DNA of 64,000 nt from assembly GCF_019802125.1 (NCBI RefSeq), contig NZ_JAHVHT010000001.1, positions 1,054,001 through 1,118,000 on the forward strand, read 5' to 3'. Origin of the DNA: Tateyamaria omphalii (GTDB lineage Bacteria; Pseudomonadota; Alphaproteobacteria; Rhodobacterales; Rhodobacteraceae). The notes beneath the pieces are model-generated. The model had not been told where the DNA came from. It was given only the letters and a program-made list of their open reading frames with translations, and did no database searches. Made by a program: the position numbers and the translations under genes. Below, piece by piece: positions 8,416-17,543 of the stretch; the stretch's first letter is position 1; every line of letters starts with the position of its first letter.

Positions 8416-9277
8416 CCCAGATATCCGGCCCGCCGCAGACATCTTTGTTTATCTTCCCAATGGCTTGCGGGTCCTTGTTCGTGTAGTCAAGCCCATGCAG
8501 CAGCGTGCGGATGGCGTTCAGGCGTGCGCGCTTCTTGTCGTCGGACCTCACGATGGTCCACGGCGCATGGCTGGAATGGGACCGGTCCAGCGTCTCGCGG
8601 ATGGCATCCGTGTAGTCATCCCACCTTTTCAATCCTTCAACGTCGATCCAGCTGAGTTTCCACTGTTTGAGCGGATCGTTTTCACGGGCGAGGATGCGGC
8701 GCAACTGCTCGGCACGGCACACGTTCAGCCAGAACTTGAAGACATGCACGCCGTCATCGACCAGCATCGATTCAAATGGTTTGGCCTGAACAAAAAACTG
8801 TTCGCGTTGGGCGGGGGTACAAAAGCCAAAGACATGCTCGACCACGCCGCGGTTGTACCAGCTTCGGTCAAAGAACGTGACTTCTCCCGCTGTGGGCAAG
8901 TGCCTGATATAGCGTTGAAAATACCACTCGGCGGCTTCCTTTTCAGTTGGCTTCGACAGGGCGATGACACGAGCGCTGCGCGGATTGAGGTTCTCGCGGA
9001 ACCGCTTGATCGTGCCGCCCTTGCCAGCCGCATCGCGCCCCTCGAAGACGCAGACAACGCGCGCGCCGGTCTCGGTCACCCATTTCTGCATTTTGACCAG
9101 TTCGATCTGCAGCGCTTCAATCTCTCGTTCGTATTGCTTGCGCCCCATCCGTTCCTCGTACGGATAGGTCGGGGTCAGGATGTCATCCTTGTCCGCCGTG
9201 CTGATCTTGTCACGAATATCATCCGGCGCGCCGGTCTCGAAGAATTCCGTGATCGCGCCGTCAAAGGGAAGGCTCAT
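8408..9277 (-). CDS. ppk2: polyphosphate kinase 2
   Basis: 289 aa, single-domain PPK2 of the short (class I-like) size. Walker A reads GRDAAGKGG at residues 80-88, the Walker B/lid motif DRSWYNR begins at Asp137, and [20 protein letters not shown] matches the family. PPK2 enzymes use polyphosphate to phosphorylate nucleoside diphosphates or monophosphates; the single-domain short form usually acts on NDPs, often GDP or ADP. It is translationally coupled to the downstream tetR gene. Confidence 0.95.
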   Translation of the reverse strand: MSLPFDGAITEFFETGAPDDIRDKISTADKDDILTPTYPYEERMGRKQYEREIEALQIELVKMQKWVTETGARVVCVFEGRDAAGKGGTIKRFRENLNPRSARVIALSKPTEKEAAEWYFQRYIRHLPTAGEVTFFDRSWYNRGVVEHVFGFCTPAQREQFFVQAKPFESMLVDDGVHVFKFWLNVCRAEQLRRILARENDPLKQWKLSWIDVEGLKRWDDYTDAIRETLDRSHSSHAPWTIVRSDDKKRARLNAIRTLLHGLDYTNKDPQAIGKINKDVCGGPDIWDA

Positions 9278-9330
9278 GGTTTTGGCCTCAAGTTACTGCT
9301 CTTAACATCCAATATGGGTCAGAGAAGCGA

Positions 9331-10302
9331 TTAACGCAAACCCGCACGTGCGGCGACACGGTCAATTGCGTCAACAACCGCTTCGGGATGGGTGTGTTGT
9401 GGCATATGCCCCACGCCCGGCAGAACAGTGACATTGGCCCCGTCAATCTGTCCTGGCAACTTGGCCGAATGCACGTCCAGAGGCACGATGGTGTCGGCAT
9501 CCCCATGCACCACTTCGACTGGCACGGTGATGCTGCGGTATTTCTGTGACATCTCAACCACATGCGGGCGCAACCAGTTCACCTGCCGCGCATTGGCGCG
9601 CATTGAGGCCCGACGCAGGATCAGGGCGGGGCCTACGTGATCTGTGTAGCCCGCAGGCGCAGTTTGCGGGGCAAAAATACTTGATACCGCGGTGTCGATG
9701 TAGCTTTCGGGCAGGAAAGCCGACAGGACCGGCACCATCAAAGCGCCGCCCATGGTTGAACCGTTCACCTGATAAGTCCAATCTAACTCTCCCGGCCATG
9801 GATTGGCGACGCCCGCCACCGATACGATCCCCGCAAGGTCGTCGAACTCCAGCGCCCAGGCGAGCGCGACAATGCCGCCGAAGGAATGGCCAAGCACAAT
9901 CGGCCGTTCGACACCCAACTGATCTGTTGCCGCCTTGAGCAGGCGGGCCTGCTCGGTTGGATTGGCATGTGTTGTGGTCCAGGCCGAACGGTGCCGCGGC
10001 AGAACCTGATCTGTCCAGCCCAGCCCGGGGCGGTCGAGGATTGTCACCCGGTAGCGATCCTTGACCCGGTCGGCGAACGCAAAGGTGAAATCGCGCGTGT
10101 TCCCGGAAGCCCCATGGATCAGGACGAGATCGGGGCCGTTGCCCATCTGCTCGACATGCACGCCAACGCCGTCCACGTCGATGATCTGCCCGGTCGGGGG
10201 AAAGGCGGCAGCCGCGTCCCGCTCGCGCTTTGCTGCCAGTACCTGCACCACCACAACGCTCAGGACCACGAGGCCCAGAACCACGTAAAACGATGTTTTC
10301 AT
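9331..10302 (-). CDS. membrane-anchored alpha/beta hydrolase
   Basis: 323 aa. Residues 5-22 form an N-terminal membrane anchor (FYVVLGLVVLSVVVVQVL); the alpha/beta-hydrolase domain follows. The catalytic triad is readable: Ser140 in LGHSFGG, Asp270 in HGDADTIVP, His299 in GVGHMPQ; the oxyanion block is LIHGASGN. The substrate is unknown. It lies 4 bases downstream of metA on the same strand, so it is probably cotranscribed with it, although no metabolic link to methionine synthesis is obvious. Confidence 0.88.
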   Translation of the reverse strand: MKTSFYVVLGLVVLSVVVVQVLAAKRERDAAAAFPPTGQIIDVDGVGVHVEQMGNGPDLVLIHGASGNTRDFTFAFADRVKDRYRVTILDRPGLGWTDQVLPRHRSAWTTTHANPTEQARLLKAATDQLGVERPIVLGHSFGGIVALAWALEFDDLAGIVSVAGVANPWPGELDWTYQVNGSTMGGALMVPVLSAFLPESYIDTAVSSIFAPQTAPAGYTDHVGPALILRRASMRANARQVNWLRPHVVEMSQKYRSITVPVEVVHGDADTIVPLDVHSAKLPGQIDGANVTVLPGVGHMPQHTHPEAVVDAIDRVAARAGLR

Positions 10303-10306
10303 TCCC

Positions 10307-11254
10307 TTACCCCCGCAAGTCGGTGCGGTCCTGCCCGATCCGTTCCATGTCGTACGGGGTGGTCAGATAAATCTCGCTCAGCCAATTGCCATAAAGAAGA
10401 TGGGCGTGGCTGCGCCAGCGGTTGGTGGGGGTCCGTGTTGGATCATCATCCGGGAAGTAATCGACAGGCAGGCCAATCTCGGCCCCGTCGACCTGCACCG
10501 AGGCAAGGTCGCGGTCATATTCCTGTTTCAACGTGTCACTGTCGTATTCGAAGTGGTTGAGGATATAGAGCGCACGGTGGTCCGGGTCTTCGATCAGGCA
10601 AGGGCCGGTCACGTCCGAGCCCAAGAGGATCGGCAGGCCCGCAGCTTCGACCTCGGGCGCGCGCACTTCGGTCCAGCGGGAGACAGGTACCACGCAGTCG
10701 TCCGAAAACCCGCGCAGATAGGGCGAGGCGGGTGACATGTTTGTGTGCCGATACGTACCAAATTGCTTCGATCCCAGAAGGTGTTTGGGCACCTTATGAA
10801 AGTGGTGCAGCATCGCCATGCCACCCCAGCACACGCCAAAGGTCGAATGCACGTTGGATTGGGTCCAGTCCATGACCTCCTCCAACTCGCCCCAATAGTC
10901 GACATCTTCAAAGTCGAGATGTTCGATGGGCGCACCGGTGATGATCAGCCCGTCGAACTTCTCGGCCTTCACGTCCTGAAACGGGCGGTAGAAGCTCTCC
11001 ATGTGCTCGGCGGCGGTGTTCTTGGTCTCGTGCTCCGACATGCGGATCAGGCTCAGCTCGATCTGCAGGGGCGTGGCCCCGATCAGGCGGGCAAACTGTG
11101 TTTCCGTCTGGATCTTCTTGGGCATCAGGTTCAGAAGCCCGATCTTGAGCGGGCGGATGTCTTGATGCGCGGCCAGTTCTTCGTCCATGACCATCACGCC
11201 CTCGTTCGTCAGAACGTTATAAGCGGGCAGGGTGGATGGCAATTTGATGGGCAT
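10307..11254 (-). CDS. metA: homoserine O-acetyltransferase (MetA fold, acetyl-CoA type)
   Basis: 315 aa, full-length MetA/HTS family. The nucleophile Cys142 lies in FGVCWGG, and the NHFEY block supplies His234 and Glu236. It catalyses the first committed step of methionine synthesis, acylation of homoserine. Residue 111 is glutamate (TGAPIE). In this family Glu at that position selects acetyl-CoA and Gly selects succinyl-CoA, so the product should be O-acetylhomoserine despite the metA name. No SAM riboswitch is visible in the 33 bases upstream, where the next gene ends. It is probably cotranscribed with the downstream hydrolase. Confidence 0.95.
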   Translation of the reverse strand: MPIKLPSTLPAYNVLTNEGVMVMDEELAAHQDIRPLKIGLLNLMPKKIQTETQFARLIGATPLQIELSLIRMSEHETKNTAAEHMESFYRPFQDVKAEKFDGLIITGAPIEHLDFEDVDYWGELEEVMDWTQSNVHSTFGVCWGGMAMLHHFHKVPKHLLGSKQFGTYRHTNMSPASPYLRGFSDDCVVPVSRWTEVRAPEVEAAGLPILLGSDVTGPCLIEDPDHRALYILNHFEYDSDTLKQEYDRDLASVQVDGAEIGLPVDYFPDDDPTRTPTNRWRSHAHLLYGNWLSEIYLTTPYDMERIGQDRTDLRG

Positions 11255-11287
11255 GGTTCTGGTCCGATTGACGTGTGAAGACCGGAC

Positions 11288-12166
11288 TTAGGCTGACACG
11301 GGCCGACGCTCAAGAGCCGTAGCGACAAGTTGGATGAAATCCGCTTCACCTTTGAGCGAGGCAACCTCGTCCGCCGTGACGGTCACGCCCCAGCGCGCCA
11401 TGGCTTCGTAGCGCGGTTGGCGATGCGCGAGCGCGCGCGCGTAGGTCCAGCGCACAAAGGCGTCCGGATCGACCTTGTCTTCGGCCGTACCCGTTTCGAC
11501 CAGATAGTCGGTCCAGCAGGACAGCAGGAATTCGGGTTGATAGGCCATCGGCTTTGGCGCCTTGTCGAACCGTGTGATGAGCGCCGCCGTGTGCGCCTCA
11601 TCTCCCTTGATCCAGATCGGCAGGGCGACAGCGCTGAGCGTTGTCATCAGCGGATCATGATCATTCGCCGGATCGACCCATTCACAGATCGAACCGCCCG
11701 TGTCGCAGATGAAATGCGGATAGCCATAGAGCTGTTGTGCTCGCTCCGCGAAATGGCCGGTGTCGTTCAGTGCTGCGATCTCGGATTGGCGGAACTGTTC
11801 CTGGCGTTTGCGATATTCCGCAATGGGCAGACCACCCTTGGCTGGGTCACCTGGCTTGCCCAGATAGGTCGAGACGGGGCTGAGATTGTGGAACGTGATG
11901 TTCGAACCGATATAGATGCTGTCGGACATCAGGAGATCCCGCAGGAACGGGACCTTCATCGCCTCGGCCTTGGCATTGTCGGTGATGCGTTCGCCCATGT
12001 AGCGGGTGCCGATGCGGTAGTCGATCGAGTAGTGAAACCAGTTGCCGCTGTCGCGCACCGTCGTGGACATGTGTGTCTTGCCCAGGCCCGACATGCCGAA
12101 AACGAGCACGCGCTTGGTTGGTGCTGCGCGCCACGCGTCTGCATCGCGATAGAGCAAAGTGTTCAT
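11288..12166 (-). CDS. P-loop ATPase-like protein, function unknown
   Basis: 292 aa. A P-loop lies near the N-terminus (VFGMSGLGKTHMS, about 22-34). The rest has no motif I can name; notable blocks are WFHYSIDYRIGTRYMGERI and FICDTGGSICEWVDP. I have seen uncharacterised ATPases of this type in Rhodobacterales. The gene sits 33 bases upstream of metA on the same strand, so the two may share a transcript. A small-molecule kinase or nucleotidase role is possible but not shown. Confidence 0.65.
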   Translation of the reverse strand: MNTLLYRDADAWRAAPTKRVLVFGMSGLGKTHMSTTVRDSGNWFHYSIDYRIGTRYMGERITDNAKAEAMKVPFLRDLLMSDSIYIGSNITFHNLSPVSTYLGKPGDPAKGGLPIAEYRKRQEQFRQSEIAALNDTGHFAERAQQLYGYPHFICDTGGSICEWVDPANDHDPLMTTLSAVALPIWIKGDEAHTAALITRFDKAPKPMAYQPEFLLSCWTDYLVETGTAEDKVDPDAFVRWTYARALAHRQPRYEAMARWGVTVTADEVASLKGEADFIQLVATALERRPVSA

Positions 12167-12195
12167 GGTCCCCGTATCCCCGTTTTGGGGCTGTC

Positions 12196-13131
12196 CTAGC
12201 TGCGCGGGGTAGGTCGGTCAACGCTCGCGCGTCTGAGAACAGTCAGGATGCGACCATCAAGTATGGCGAGCCCAAGGGCCAAGAAGGCGAAGCCGACAAA
12301 AGCGTTGGGCGACAAGGCCTCGTCCCGCACCAAGGCGCCGAGGATGATGGCAACGGGCGGGATGACAAGTGTGACCAGCATGAGGTTTCCCGATCCCGCC
12401 ATGGCCAGCACGCGGTAGTACAGCAGGTAAGCACCAGCCGTGGCGATGAGCGCGTAATAGGCTATGGCAAGGATGGTATCGCTTTGCAGGTTCAGGGTGA
12501 TCGGCCCGTCCACAAACCACGCGAGCGGCACCGTGATGATCGTCGATCCGGTCAACATTCCAGCTGCTGCGATTTGTGGCGGCAATCCACCCAGAAAACG
12601 CCGTGCCCACACGCTGGCGAGAGCGTAGCTGATTGTCCCTGCGACCACGGCCAGTTGCGCGAGGCTTCGCAAGTCGAAGGATCGGAAGTTGTCGAGCCCA
12701 ATTGCAATTGCGACACCGAAAAAGCCCAACAAGACGCCCATGGCCTTGCGCATGGTGATGCGCTCGTCTGCGAAAAACAGGGCGGCTGCAATGACGCCAA
12801 ATATGGCTGTCGCAGCGTTCAGGATCGACGTGAGGCCGGTTTCGATGTGCAGCTGACCCCAGGCCATAAGGACAAAGGGAATCACGTTGTTCAAAAGCCC
12901 CATGCCGATGAAGGCGACCCAGATGCGCGGATTGCGTGGGACAGGAATGCGCCAGGCCAGTACAATGATCCAGAGCACGCACATCGCCCAGAACGTGCGG
13001 TGCGCAACGCTCGTGAGCGGGTTGATTTCGTCAAGGGCGATGCGGATGGACAGGAACGAGGCGCCCCAGATGGTGCCGAGCAGGATCAACTCGACCCAAG
13101 CGCGACCGGATAATGTCTTTTGCGATGTCAT
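12196..13131 (-). CDS. EamA/DMT-family transporter
   Basis: 311 aa with about ten hydrophobic segments arranged as two EamA repeats. Typical DMT features are the start WVELILLGTIWGASFLSIRIALDE, the mid-protein block AATAIFGVIAAALFFADERI and the second-half block PPVAIILGALVRDEALSPNAFVG. These inner-membrane proteins export amino acids or other metabolites; the substrate is not predictable. It is transcribed alone, away from the porin gene. Confidence 0.88.
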   Translation of the reverse strand: MTSQKTLSGRAWVELILLGTIWGASFLSIRIALDEINPLTSVAHRTFWAMCVLWIIVLAWRIPVPRNPRIWVAFIGMGLLNNVIPFVLMAWGQLHIETGLTSILNAATAIFGVIAAALFFADERITMRKAMGVLLGFFGVAIAIGLDNFRSFDLRSLAQLAVVAGTISYALASVWARRFLGGLPPQIAAAGMLTGSTIITVPLAWFVDGPITLNLQSDTILAIAYYALIATAGAYLLYYRVLAMAGSGNLMLVTLVIPPVAIILGALVRDEALSPNAFVGFAFLALGLAILDGRILTVLRRASVDRPTPRS

Positions 13132-13186
13132 GGCTGCACAGTGTCAGGCGTGAGGTGACCAAGCCACCCGGAACTTGCGCAAAGAA

Positions 13187-13214
13187 AAACCCCGCCCGAA
13201 AAGGGGCGGGGTTT
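13187..13214 (-). terminator. intrinsic terminator of the FadL-like gene
   Basis: AAACCCCGCCC (13187-13197), six-base loop, GGGCGGGGTTT (13204-13214). On the minus strand it continues into TTTTTCTTT. It follows the FadL-like stop at 13242. Confidence 0.88.
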
Positions 13215-13219
13215 GATGA

Positions 13220-13239
13220 TTTGTCCCCGCGGGGACAAA
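13220..13239. repeat. 20-bp perfect palindrome at the 3' end of the FadL-like gene
   Basis: TTTGTCCCCGCGGGGACAAA is self-complementary and sits two bases after the stop codon of the FadL-like gene, just before its terminator. It could fold into an 8-bp hairpin with a CGCG loop and protect the mRNA 3' end, or bind a protein. Its function is unknown. Confidence 0.6.
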
Positions 13240-13241
13240 GA

Positions 13242-14492
13242 TCAGAAAGTGAAATCGATCTTGAAACCGACAGCCAAGGATGAATTGTCGGTGAAGGATG
13301 CGACGGGTCGGCCAGCCACCTCGGGGCGGGCATCGCCCAGCCACGAGTAGTTGATGCCACCCGAGATCACCATGTTGTCCTGCGTGTACCGGCCACCGAT
13401 AGAAATGCCGAACAGACCGTCGGTTGGACCAAGGGGCGAAACCAGATCGTCATCACCCTCGGGCTCGTATGACAGTGTGAGGGAGCCTGAGAAGTTCTCT
13501 GTGAAGCGGCGGCCCACGCCCAGGGTGAAACGTTCACCGTCGTCGAGGTTCACGAGGTCCGATTGCAGCGCAGTGGGGACCAGATCGACCGCGTCGAAAT
13601 CAGTCCAGCGGTACGATGCTGTCAGCAACGTGTCCTTTGCGATACCGGTCTGGAAGTCGATGTTCACCGACTCTGGTGTTTCGAAATCGACGGTTCCGAA
13701 AACGGTGTTGCCCAGGATTTGTTCTGTGGTTGTGGCCGTGTAGTCGATGGCTGCGTGATATGTGACAGCCAAACGCAACGCGATTTCCGGGATTTCGTAA
13801 GCGCCGCCGATCAACCAGCCGTATTCTGTTTGGGCATCCTGGCTGTAGCTGTACCCGTTGTCGACATCGAAAGCGCCCTGCGCAGCCTGCACCTGGCCGC
13901 CCAAAACGAGCGGGTTCAGCCCGGCACCGACCAGCGCGGCTTGTGCATTTGGGTCGCCCTGTAGCGCAGCACCAAGTGTCGTTGCGCTGGTGCCGTTTGC
14001 CCGTGCAACGGCGGCGACGGGGATCGCGCCCCGATACGCCTGACCATTCAGATTGACACTCGCCCGGACAGTTTGTGCCTGCACGCCGCCGAACAGGCTG
14101 AAGCGGGGGGTGAACTGATACTTTGCCACCAGTTTGTAGGCTTCGCTCGACAGGTCCGCGCCGGTTCCGCCCAGCGTGCTGGTGTTCGGGTCGGCGTTGT
14201 AGAATACGTCGGCACCAAAAGGCTGATCCGTGATGAAACCAAGGGTGAACTTATCCGTGATGTCCTTGGTAAAGCTTAGAACCGTCTGTTCGTAGCTTTC
14301 GCCGACATCATAGCTTGAACCAAGTGCGTCGGTTCCGGTCACGTCGGGCGACACGTGCGAGAATGTAAAGCTGAGTGTGTTGTCTTCGGCAAAGATCGAA
14401 GACACGTTCTGGAACGACCGGTCAAGACCAGCCGCATAGACGGACGTGGATGACAGCAACAGGGCTGCCGCCGCAAGAGCGCGGGTTTTCAT
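13242..14492 (-). CDS. OmpP1/FadL-family outer membrane protein
   Basis: 416 aa. A signal peptide (MKTRALAAAALLLSSTSVYA, about 20 residues) precedes a long beta-barrel with alternating aromatic strands, ending in an aromatic residue (KIDFTF) as outer membrane barrels do. The N-terminal mature block GLDRSFQNVSSIFAEDNTLSFTFSHVSPDVTG matches the FadL/TodX family of long-chain fatty acid and hydrophobic-compound channels. The start is ATG 14492, with GGGAGG 7 bases upstream; the in-frame TTG just before it overlaps that ribosome binding site and is rejected. A cluster of palindromes lies 80-150 bases upstream. Confidence 0.88.
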   Translation of the reverse strand: MKTRALAAAALLLSSTSVYAAGLDRSFQNVSSIFAEDNTLSFTFSHVSPDVTGTDALGSSYDVGESYEQTVLSFTKDITDKFTLGFITDQPFGADVFYNADPNTSTLGGTGADLSSEAYKLVAKYQFTPRFSLFGGVQAQTVRASVNLNGQAYRGAIPVAAVARANGTSATTLGAALQGDPNAQAALVGAGLNPLVLGGQVQAAQGAFDVDNGYSYSQDAQTEYGWLIGGAYEIPEIALRLAVTYHAAIDYTATTTEQILGNTVFGTVDFETPESVNIDFQTGIAKDTLLTASYRWTDFDAVDLVPTALQSDLVNLDDGERFTLGVGRRFTENFSGSLTLSYEPEGDDDLVSPLGPTDGLFGISIGGRYTQDNMVISGGINYSWLGDARPEVAGRPVASFTDNSSLAVGFKIDFTF

Positions 14493-14572
14493 GTTGTTTC
14501 CTCCCAAAGGCGCGCGGCATTGATGTCGAGTGAGTGCGCGTTGGGAACCTATAAGCCGGTTTCAAGGGGGGT

Positions 14573-14644
14573 GCGTCAATATTGACGCTAGGGCAGACCG
14601 TGCCATGTGACGGAGCGTCACAAGTCTGTGACATTCAGGTCACA
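14573..14644. promoter_or_regulatory. palindrome cluster upstream of the FadL-like gene
   Basis: There are three inverted repeats with a common GTCA core: GCGTCAATATTGACGC (14573-14588, perfect), TGTGACGGAGCGTCACA (14606-14622, 7-bp arms) and TGTGAC-N6-GTCACA (14627-14644). The last two are centred about 21 bp apart, two helical turns. They lie 81-152 bases upstream of the FadL-like ATG, the last one running into the end of the neighbouring transporter gene. They look like operators; the regulator is unknown. Spacing differs from the CRP consensus. Confidence 0.55.
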
Positions 14645-15509
14645 GCGCTTTGGACCCGCGCGATTCCACCCAGATGTTCACGTAATTGCCCGCAAAAATG
14701 ATGGCTGCACCGACAAAAACCCAGATGTCGATCACCTCGCCATAGACCAGCATGCCGATCACCGCGATGGTGGGCAACCGTATGAAATCTATGGGCACGA
14801 CCACTGTCGCAGGTGCGATGGCAAGCGCATGGGTCAGGCAGTAGTGCGCCAAGAGGCCCGCGCAGCCGATCAGGAACACCCATGGCCCGGTTTGCCAATC
14901 GGGCAGGGCGATGTGCCCGTCATATCCCGCCATGATGACGCCCATGACCAGCTGCATCGTTGTCAGCCAAAAGAGAATTGACGTGATTCCTTCGTGCCGT
15001 GTCAGGCGCTTGGTCAGCATGATTGTCAGGGCAAAGAAAATCGCGGACGACGCGGCGGTAATGACACCCGCATTCAGGCCTGCCATGTCGGGCCGCGCCA
15101 CGATCAGGATACCGATGAACCCCATGATCGCGGCCAGCGCGCGCACCGCCGTCAACCGTTCACCCAGCACCAGCGGGCTGAGCACGATCACCCAGATGGG
15201 CGAGGTGAATTCAAGGGCAAAGACCTGCGCAAGCGGAATGACCGTGACCGCGTAAAACCACAGATTTTGGCCCGTGAAATGGGCGAGGTTGCGCACCAGA
15301 TGAATACCGGTCCGATCGGTGCGAATGCTGCGCCAGGCCCCCGTCGCTATGGCCAGAGTGCAGACCACAACCACGCCGACAAGGCTGCGATACATCATGA
15401 TCTCGAAGGTATCGAGGCTGTCTGACACCTCGCGCCCGGCCACGGCCATGGTCGAGAAAGACGCGATTGAGCCGGTCATCCACAAGGCGGCCTTGAGAAT
15501 TGGGCTCAT
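14640..15509 (-). CDS. EamA/DMT-family transporter
   Basis: 289 aa, about ten membrane segments in two EamA halves ([30 protein letters not shown]; second half from about 145). Blocks such as GQNLWFYAVTVIPLAQVFALEFTSPIWV and PTIAVIGMLVYGEVIDIWVFVGAAIIFAGNY fit the DMT exporter family. The ATG at 15507-15509 overlaps the TGA of the upstream ABM-domain gene (ATGA), so I prefer it to the longer in-frame reading upstream. It forms the 3' end of a guaA-ABM-EamA transcript. The substrate is unknown. Confidence 0.86.
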   Translation of the reverse strand: MSPILKAALWMTGSIASFSTMAVAGREVSDSLDTFEIMMYRSLVGVVVVCTLAIATGAWRSIRTDRTGIHLVRNLAHFTGQNLWFYAVTVIPLAQVFALEFTSPIWVIVLSPLVLGERLTAVRALAAIMGFIGILIVARPDMAGLNAGVITAASSAIFFALTIMLTKRLTRHEGITSILFWLTTMQLVMGVIMAGYDGHIALPDWQTGPWVFLIGCAGLLAHYCLTHALAIAPATVVVPIDFIRLPTIAVIGMLVYGEVIDIWVFVGAAIIFAGNYVNIWVESRGSKAL

Positions 15510-15784
15510 GGCACGCCTGTAACGGTGTAGTCGCGTGCGATCCCTTGTGTCTCTCGTGCCCAGTCTGATGCGCATGCGCGCGCCTGATGTGCCTCAAAAG
15601 CGGCAGGGTCCACGAACTCTTCCGAAACGGCCCATACAAGCGGGTCATCAGTGGGCGTGACATCAAAACGGATGCACCCCGGTTCGGCGCGCGTTAACTG
15701 CACATGCTCTGGCAAAGCGGCCCGTACCCGAGCAGCTTCGTCTTCTGAGGCACAGCGTAGAAACCCCTCCAGTGTCACTCCCAT
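15506..15784 (-). CDS. antibiotic biosynthesis monooxygenase (ABM) domain protein
   Basis: 92 aa, single ABM/dimeric alpha-beta-barrel domain: VTLEGFLRC at the first strand, [19 protein letters not shown] at the central part, and the [14 protein letters not shown] block typical of the superfamily. Such small proteins act as quinol monooxygenases or heme-handling enzymes, or have unknown roles. The ATG lies inside the 3' end of guaA (10-base overlap, different frame), and the stop overlaps the EamA start. It is therefore translated only in coupling with guaA. Confidence 0.8.
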   Translation of the reverse strand: MGVTLEGFLRCASEDEAARVRAALPEHVQLTRAEPGCIRFDVTPTDDPLVWAVSEEFVDPAAFEAHQARACASDWARETQGIARDYTVTGVP

Positions 15785-17349
15785 TCAATCGTGCCCGGAG
15801 GTTTCGACGTGATGTCATAGGTCACCCGGTTGATGCCCGGCACCTCATTGATGATCCGTGTTGCCGTTTCGCCCAGGAATTCATGGCTGAACGGATAATA
15901 GTCGGCCGTCATACCATCGACCGACGTCACTGCGCGCAGGGCGCAGGCATAGTCGTAGGTCCGGCCGTCACCCATCACGCCCACGGTGCGCACCGGCAGG
16001 ATCGCGCAGAAGGCTTGCCAGATGTCGTCATAGAGCCCGTGTTTGCGGATCTGGTCTATGTAGACGGCGTCGGCCTCCCGCAGAATGTCGAGCTTGGCGC
16101 GCGTGATTTCTCCGGGGCAGCGGATGGCAAGGCCGGGTCCGGGGAAGGGATGACGCCCGATGAAGTGGTCGGGCAGGCCAAGCTCGCGGCCCAAGGCGCG
16201 GACTTCGTCCTTGAAAAGTTCTCGCAGCGGCTCGACCAGTTTCAGACCCATCTTTTCCGGCAAGCCGCCGACATTGTGGTGCGATTTGATAGTCACGGAT
16301 GGTCCGCCCGAAAAGCTGACGCTTTCGATAACGTCCGGGTAGAGTGTGCCTTGGGCCAGGAATTCGGCCCCTTCGATCTGGTCGGCGTATTTCTGGAAGA
16401 CGTCGATAAAGAGGCGCCCGATGATCTTGCGCTTGGTTTCGGGGTCGGACTGGCCTTCAAGCTCGCCCAGGAACAACTCAGTTTCGTCCGCGTGGATGAC
16501 CTGAAGATTCATGTGATCGCGGAACATGCCCACGACCTCTTCAGCCTCGTTCTTGCGCAGAAGGCCATGGTCGACGAAGACGCAGGTCAGTTGGTCGCCG
16601 ACCGCTTCGTGGATGAGCGCTGCGGCGACGGAGCTGTCGACACCGCCAGACAGGGCGCAGATGATCTTCTTGTCACCGACCTGTTCGCGGATACGCTCCA
16701 CGGCTTCCTCGCGATAGGCGCCCATAGTCCAGTCGCCAGAGAAGCCGGCAAGCCGCACGAAATTCTCGTAAAGCTGCGCGCCCTTCGGGGTGTGATGCAC
16801 CTCGGGGTGAAACTGAACCGCGTAGAAGTTGCGAGACGTGTCAGCTGTGATGGCGTAAGGCGCGTTGGGAGAGGTGCCGTACACCTCGAAACCCGGGGCG
16901 AGTTTCGACACGTGGTCACCGTGGCTCATCCATACTTGCTCTCGACCGTCGTCAAACCATCCCTGAAGCAGGTCAAGTTGTCCTTCTGGTGTGACAAAGG
17001 CCCGACCAAACTCGGCGGTCCCGCCGCCGCCCGAGATCTTGCCGCCATCCACCTGACCGCCCAGTTGCTGCATCATGGCCTGCTGGCCGTAGCAGATGCC
17101 CAGAACGGGAACGTTCATGGTCCAAAGTGCCTCCGGCGCACGGGGTGAGCCGGGGCGTGTCACGCTGTCTGGGCCACCGGACAGAATCACCGCCTTGGGC
17201 GCGATGTCACGCAGGGTGTCGTCGGTGACATTTTGGTAGGGGTGGATTTCGCAGTAGACGTCGAGTTCGCGCAGGCGACGCGCGATCAGCTGCGTTACCT
17301 GGCTGCCGAAGTCGATGATAAGGAGGCGGTCGTGGCTCTGGTCGGTCAT
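15775..17349 (-). CDS. guaA: GMP synthase (glutamine-hydrolysing)
   Basis: 524 aa, full length. The class I glutaminase domain (about 8-200) has Cys86 in LGICYGQQ and the His-x-Glu in QFHPEVHHT. The ATP-pyrophosphatase domain carries the PP-loop SGGVDSS (near 235), and the C-terminal dimerisation domain ends [17 protein letters not shown]. The enzyme aminates XMP to GMP with glutamine and ATP. It is first in an overlapping three-gene unit with an ABM-domain gene and an EamA exporter. Confidence 0.98.
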   Translation of the reverse strand: MTDQSHDRLLIIDFGSQVTQLIARRLRELDVYCEIHPYQNVTDDTLRDIAPKAVILSGGPDSVTRPGSPRAPEALWTMNVPVLGICYGQQAMMQQLGGQVDGGKISGGGGTAEFGRAFVTPEGQLDLLQGWFDDGREQVWMSHGDHVSKLAPGFEVYGTSPNAPYAITADTSRNFYAVQFHPEVHHTPKGAQLYENFVRLAGFSGDWTMGAYREEAVERIREQVGDKKIICALSGGVDSSVAAALIHEAVGDQLTCVFVDHGLLRKNEAEEVVGMFRDHMNLQVIHADETELFLGELEGQSDPETKRKIIGRLFIDVFQKYADQIEGAEFLAQGTLYPDVIESVSFSGGPSVTIKSHHNVGGLPEKMGLKLVEPLRELFKDEVRALGRELGLPDHFIGRHPFPGPGLAIRCPGEITRAKLDILREADAVYIDQIRKHGLYDDIWQAFCAILPVRTVGVMGDGRTYDYACALRAVTSVDGMTADYYPFSHEFLGETATRIINEVPGINRVTYDITSKPPGTIEWE

Positions 17350-17393
17350 GGGGTTGCAATAGGCCCGTGTGCGAAGGGTGGCAAGCGCCTGAC

Positions 17394-17439
17394 TGGGGCG
17401 CTGCCCCAGACCCCGTCGTATTTTTGGTCAGAAGAAGGG
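17394..17439. repeat. REP-like dispersed element, copy 1
   Basis: TGGGGC-GCT-GCCCCA hairpin (17394-17408) followed by a conserved tail, CGTCGTATTTTTGGTCAGAAG, ending near 17439 in AAGGG. It lies in the guaA/mttB-like divergent region, in plus orientation. Related copies occur near 24213, 49436 and 62797 in this window. Confidence 0.6.
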
Positions 17440-17543
17440 TGCATGTCGCTTTTTTCCCTTGGGGGGCGCTATGGGCCTGCGCGGGATGCTGCGATGCGGT
17501 AATCACAAGTGCACCCAGTCACATGGAAAAGAGGGGATAGGTC

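Noticed and set aside
11255-11287. SAM-II riboswitch upstream of metA
   Set aside because: Only 33 bases separate metA from the preceding gene; no pseudoknot-forming arms are present.
14606-14644. CRP/FNR-type sites upstream of the FadL-like gene
   Set aside because: TGTGA and TCACA are 7 or 8 bases apart rather than the required 6, so I list them only as unassigned operators.
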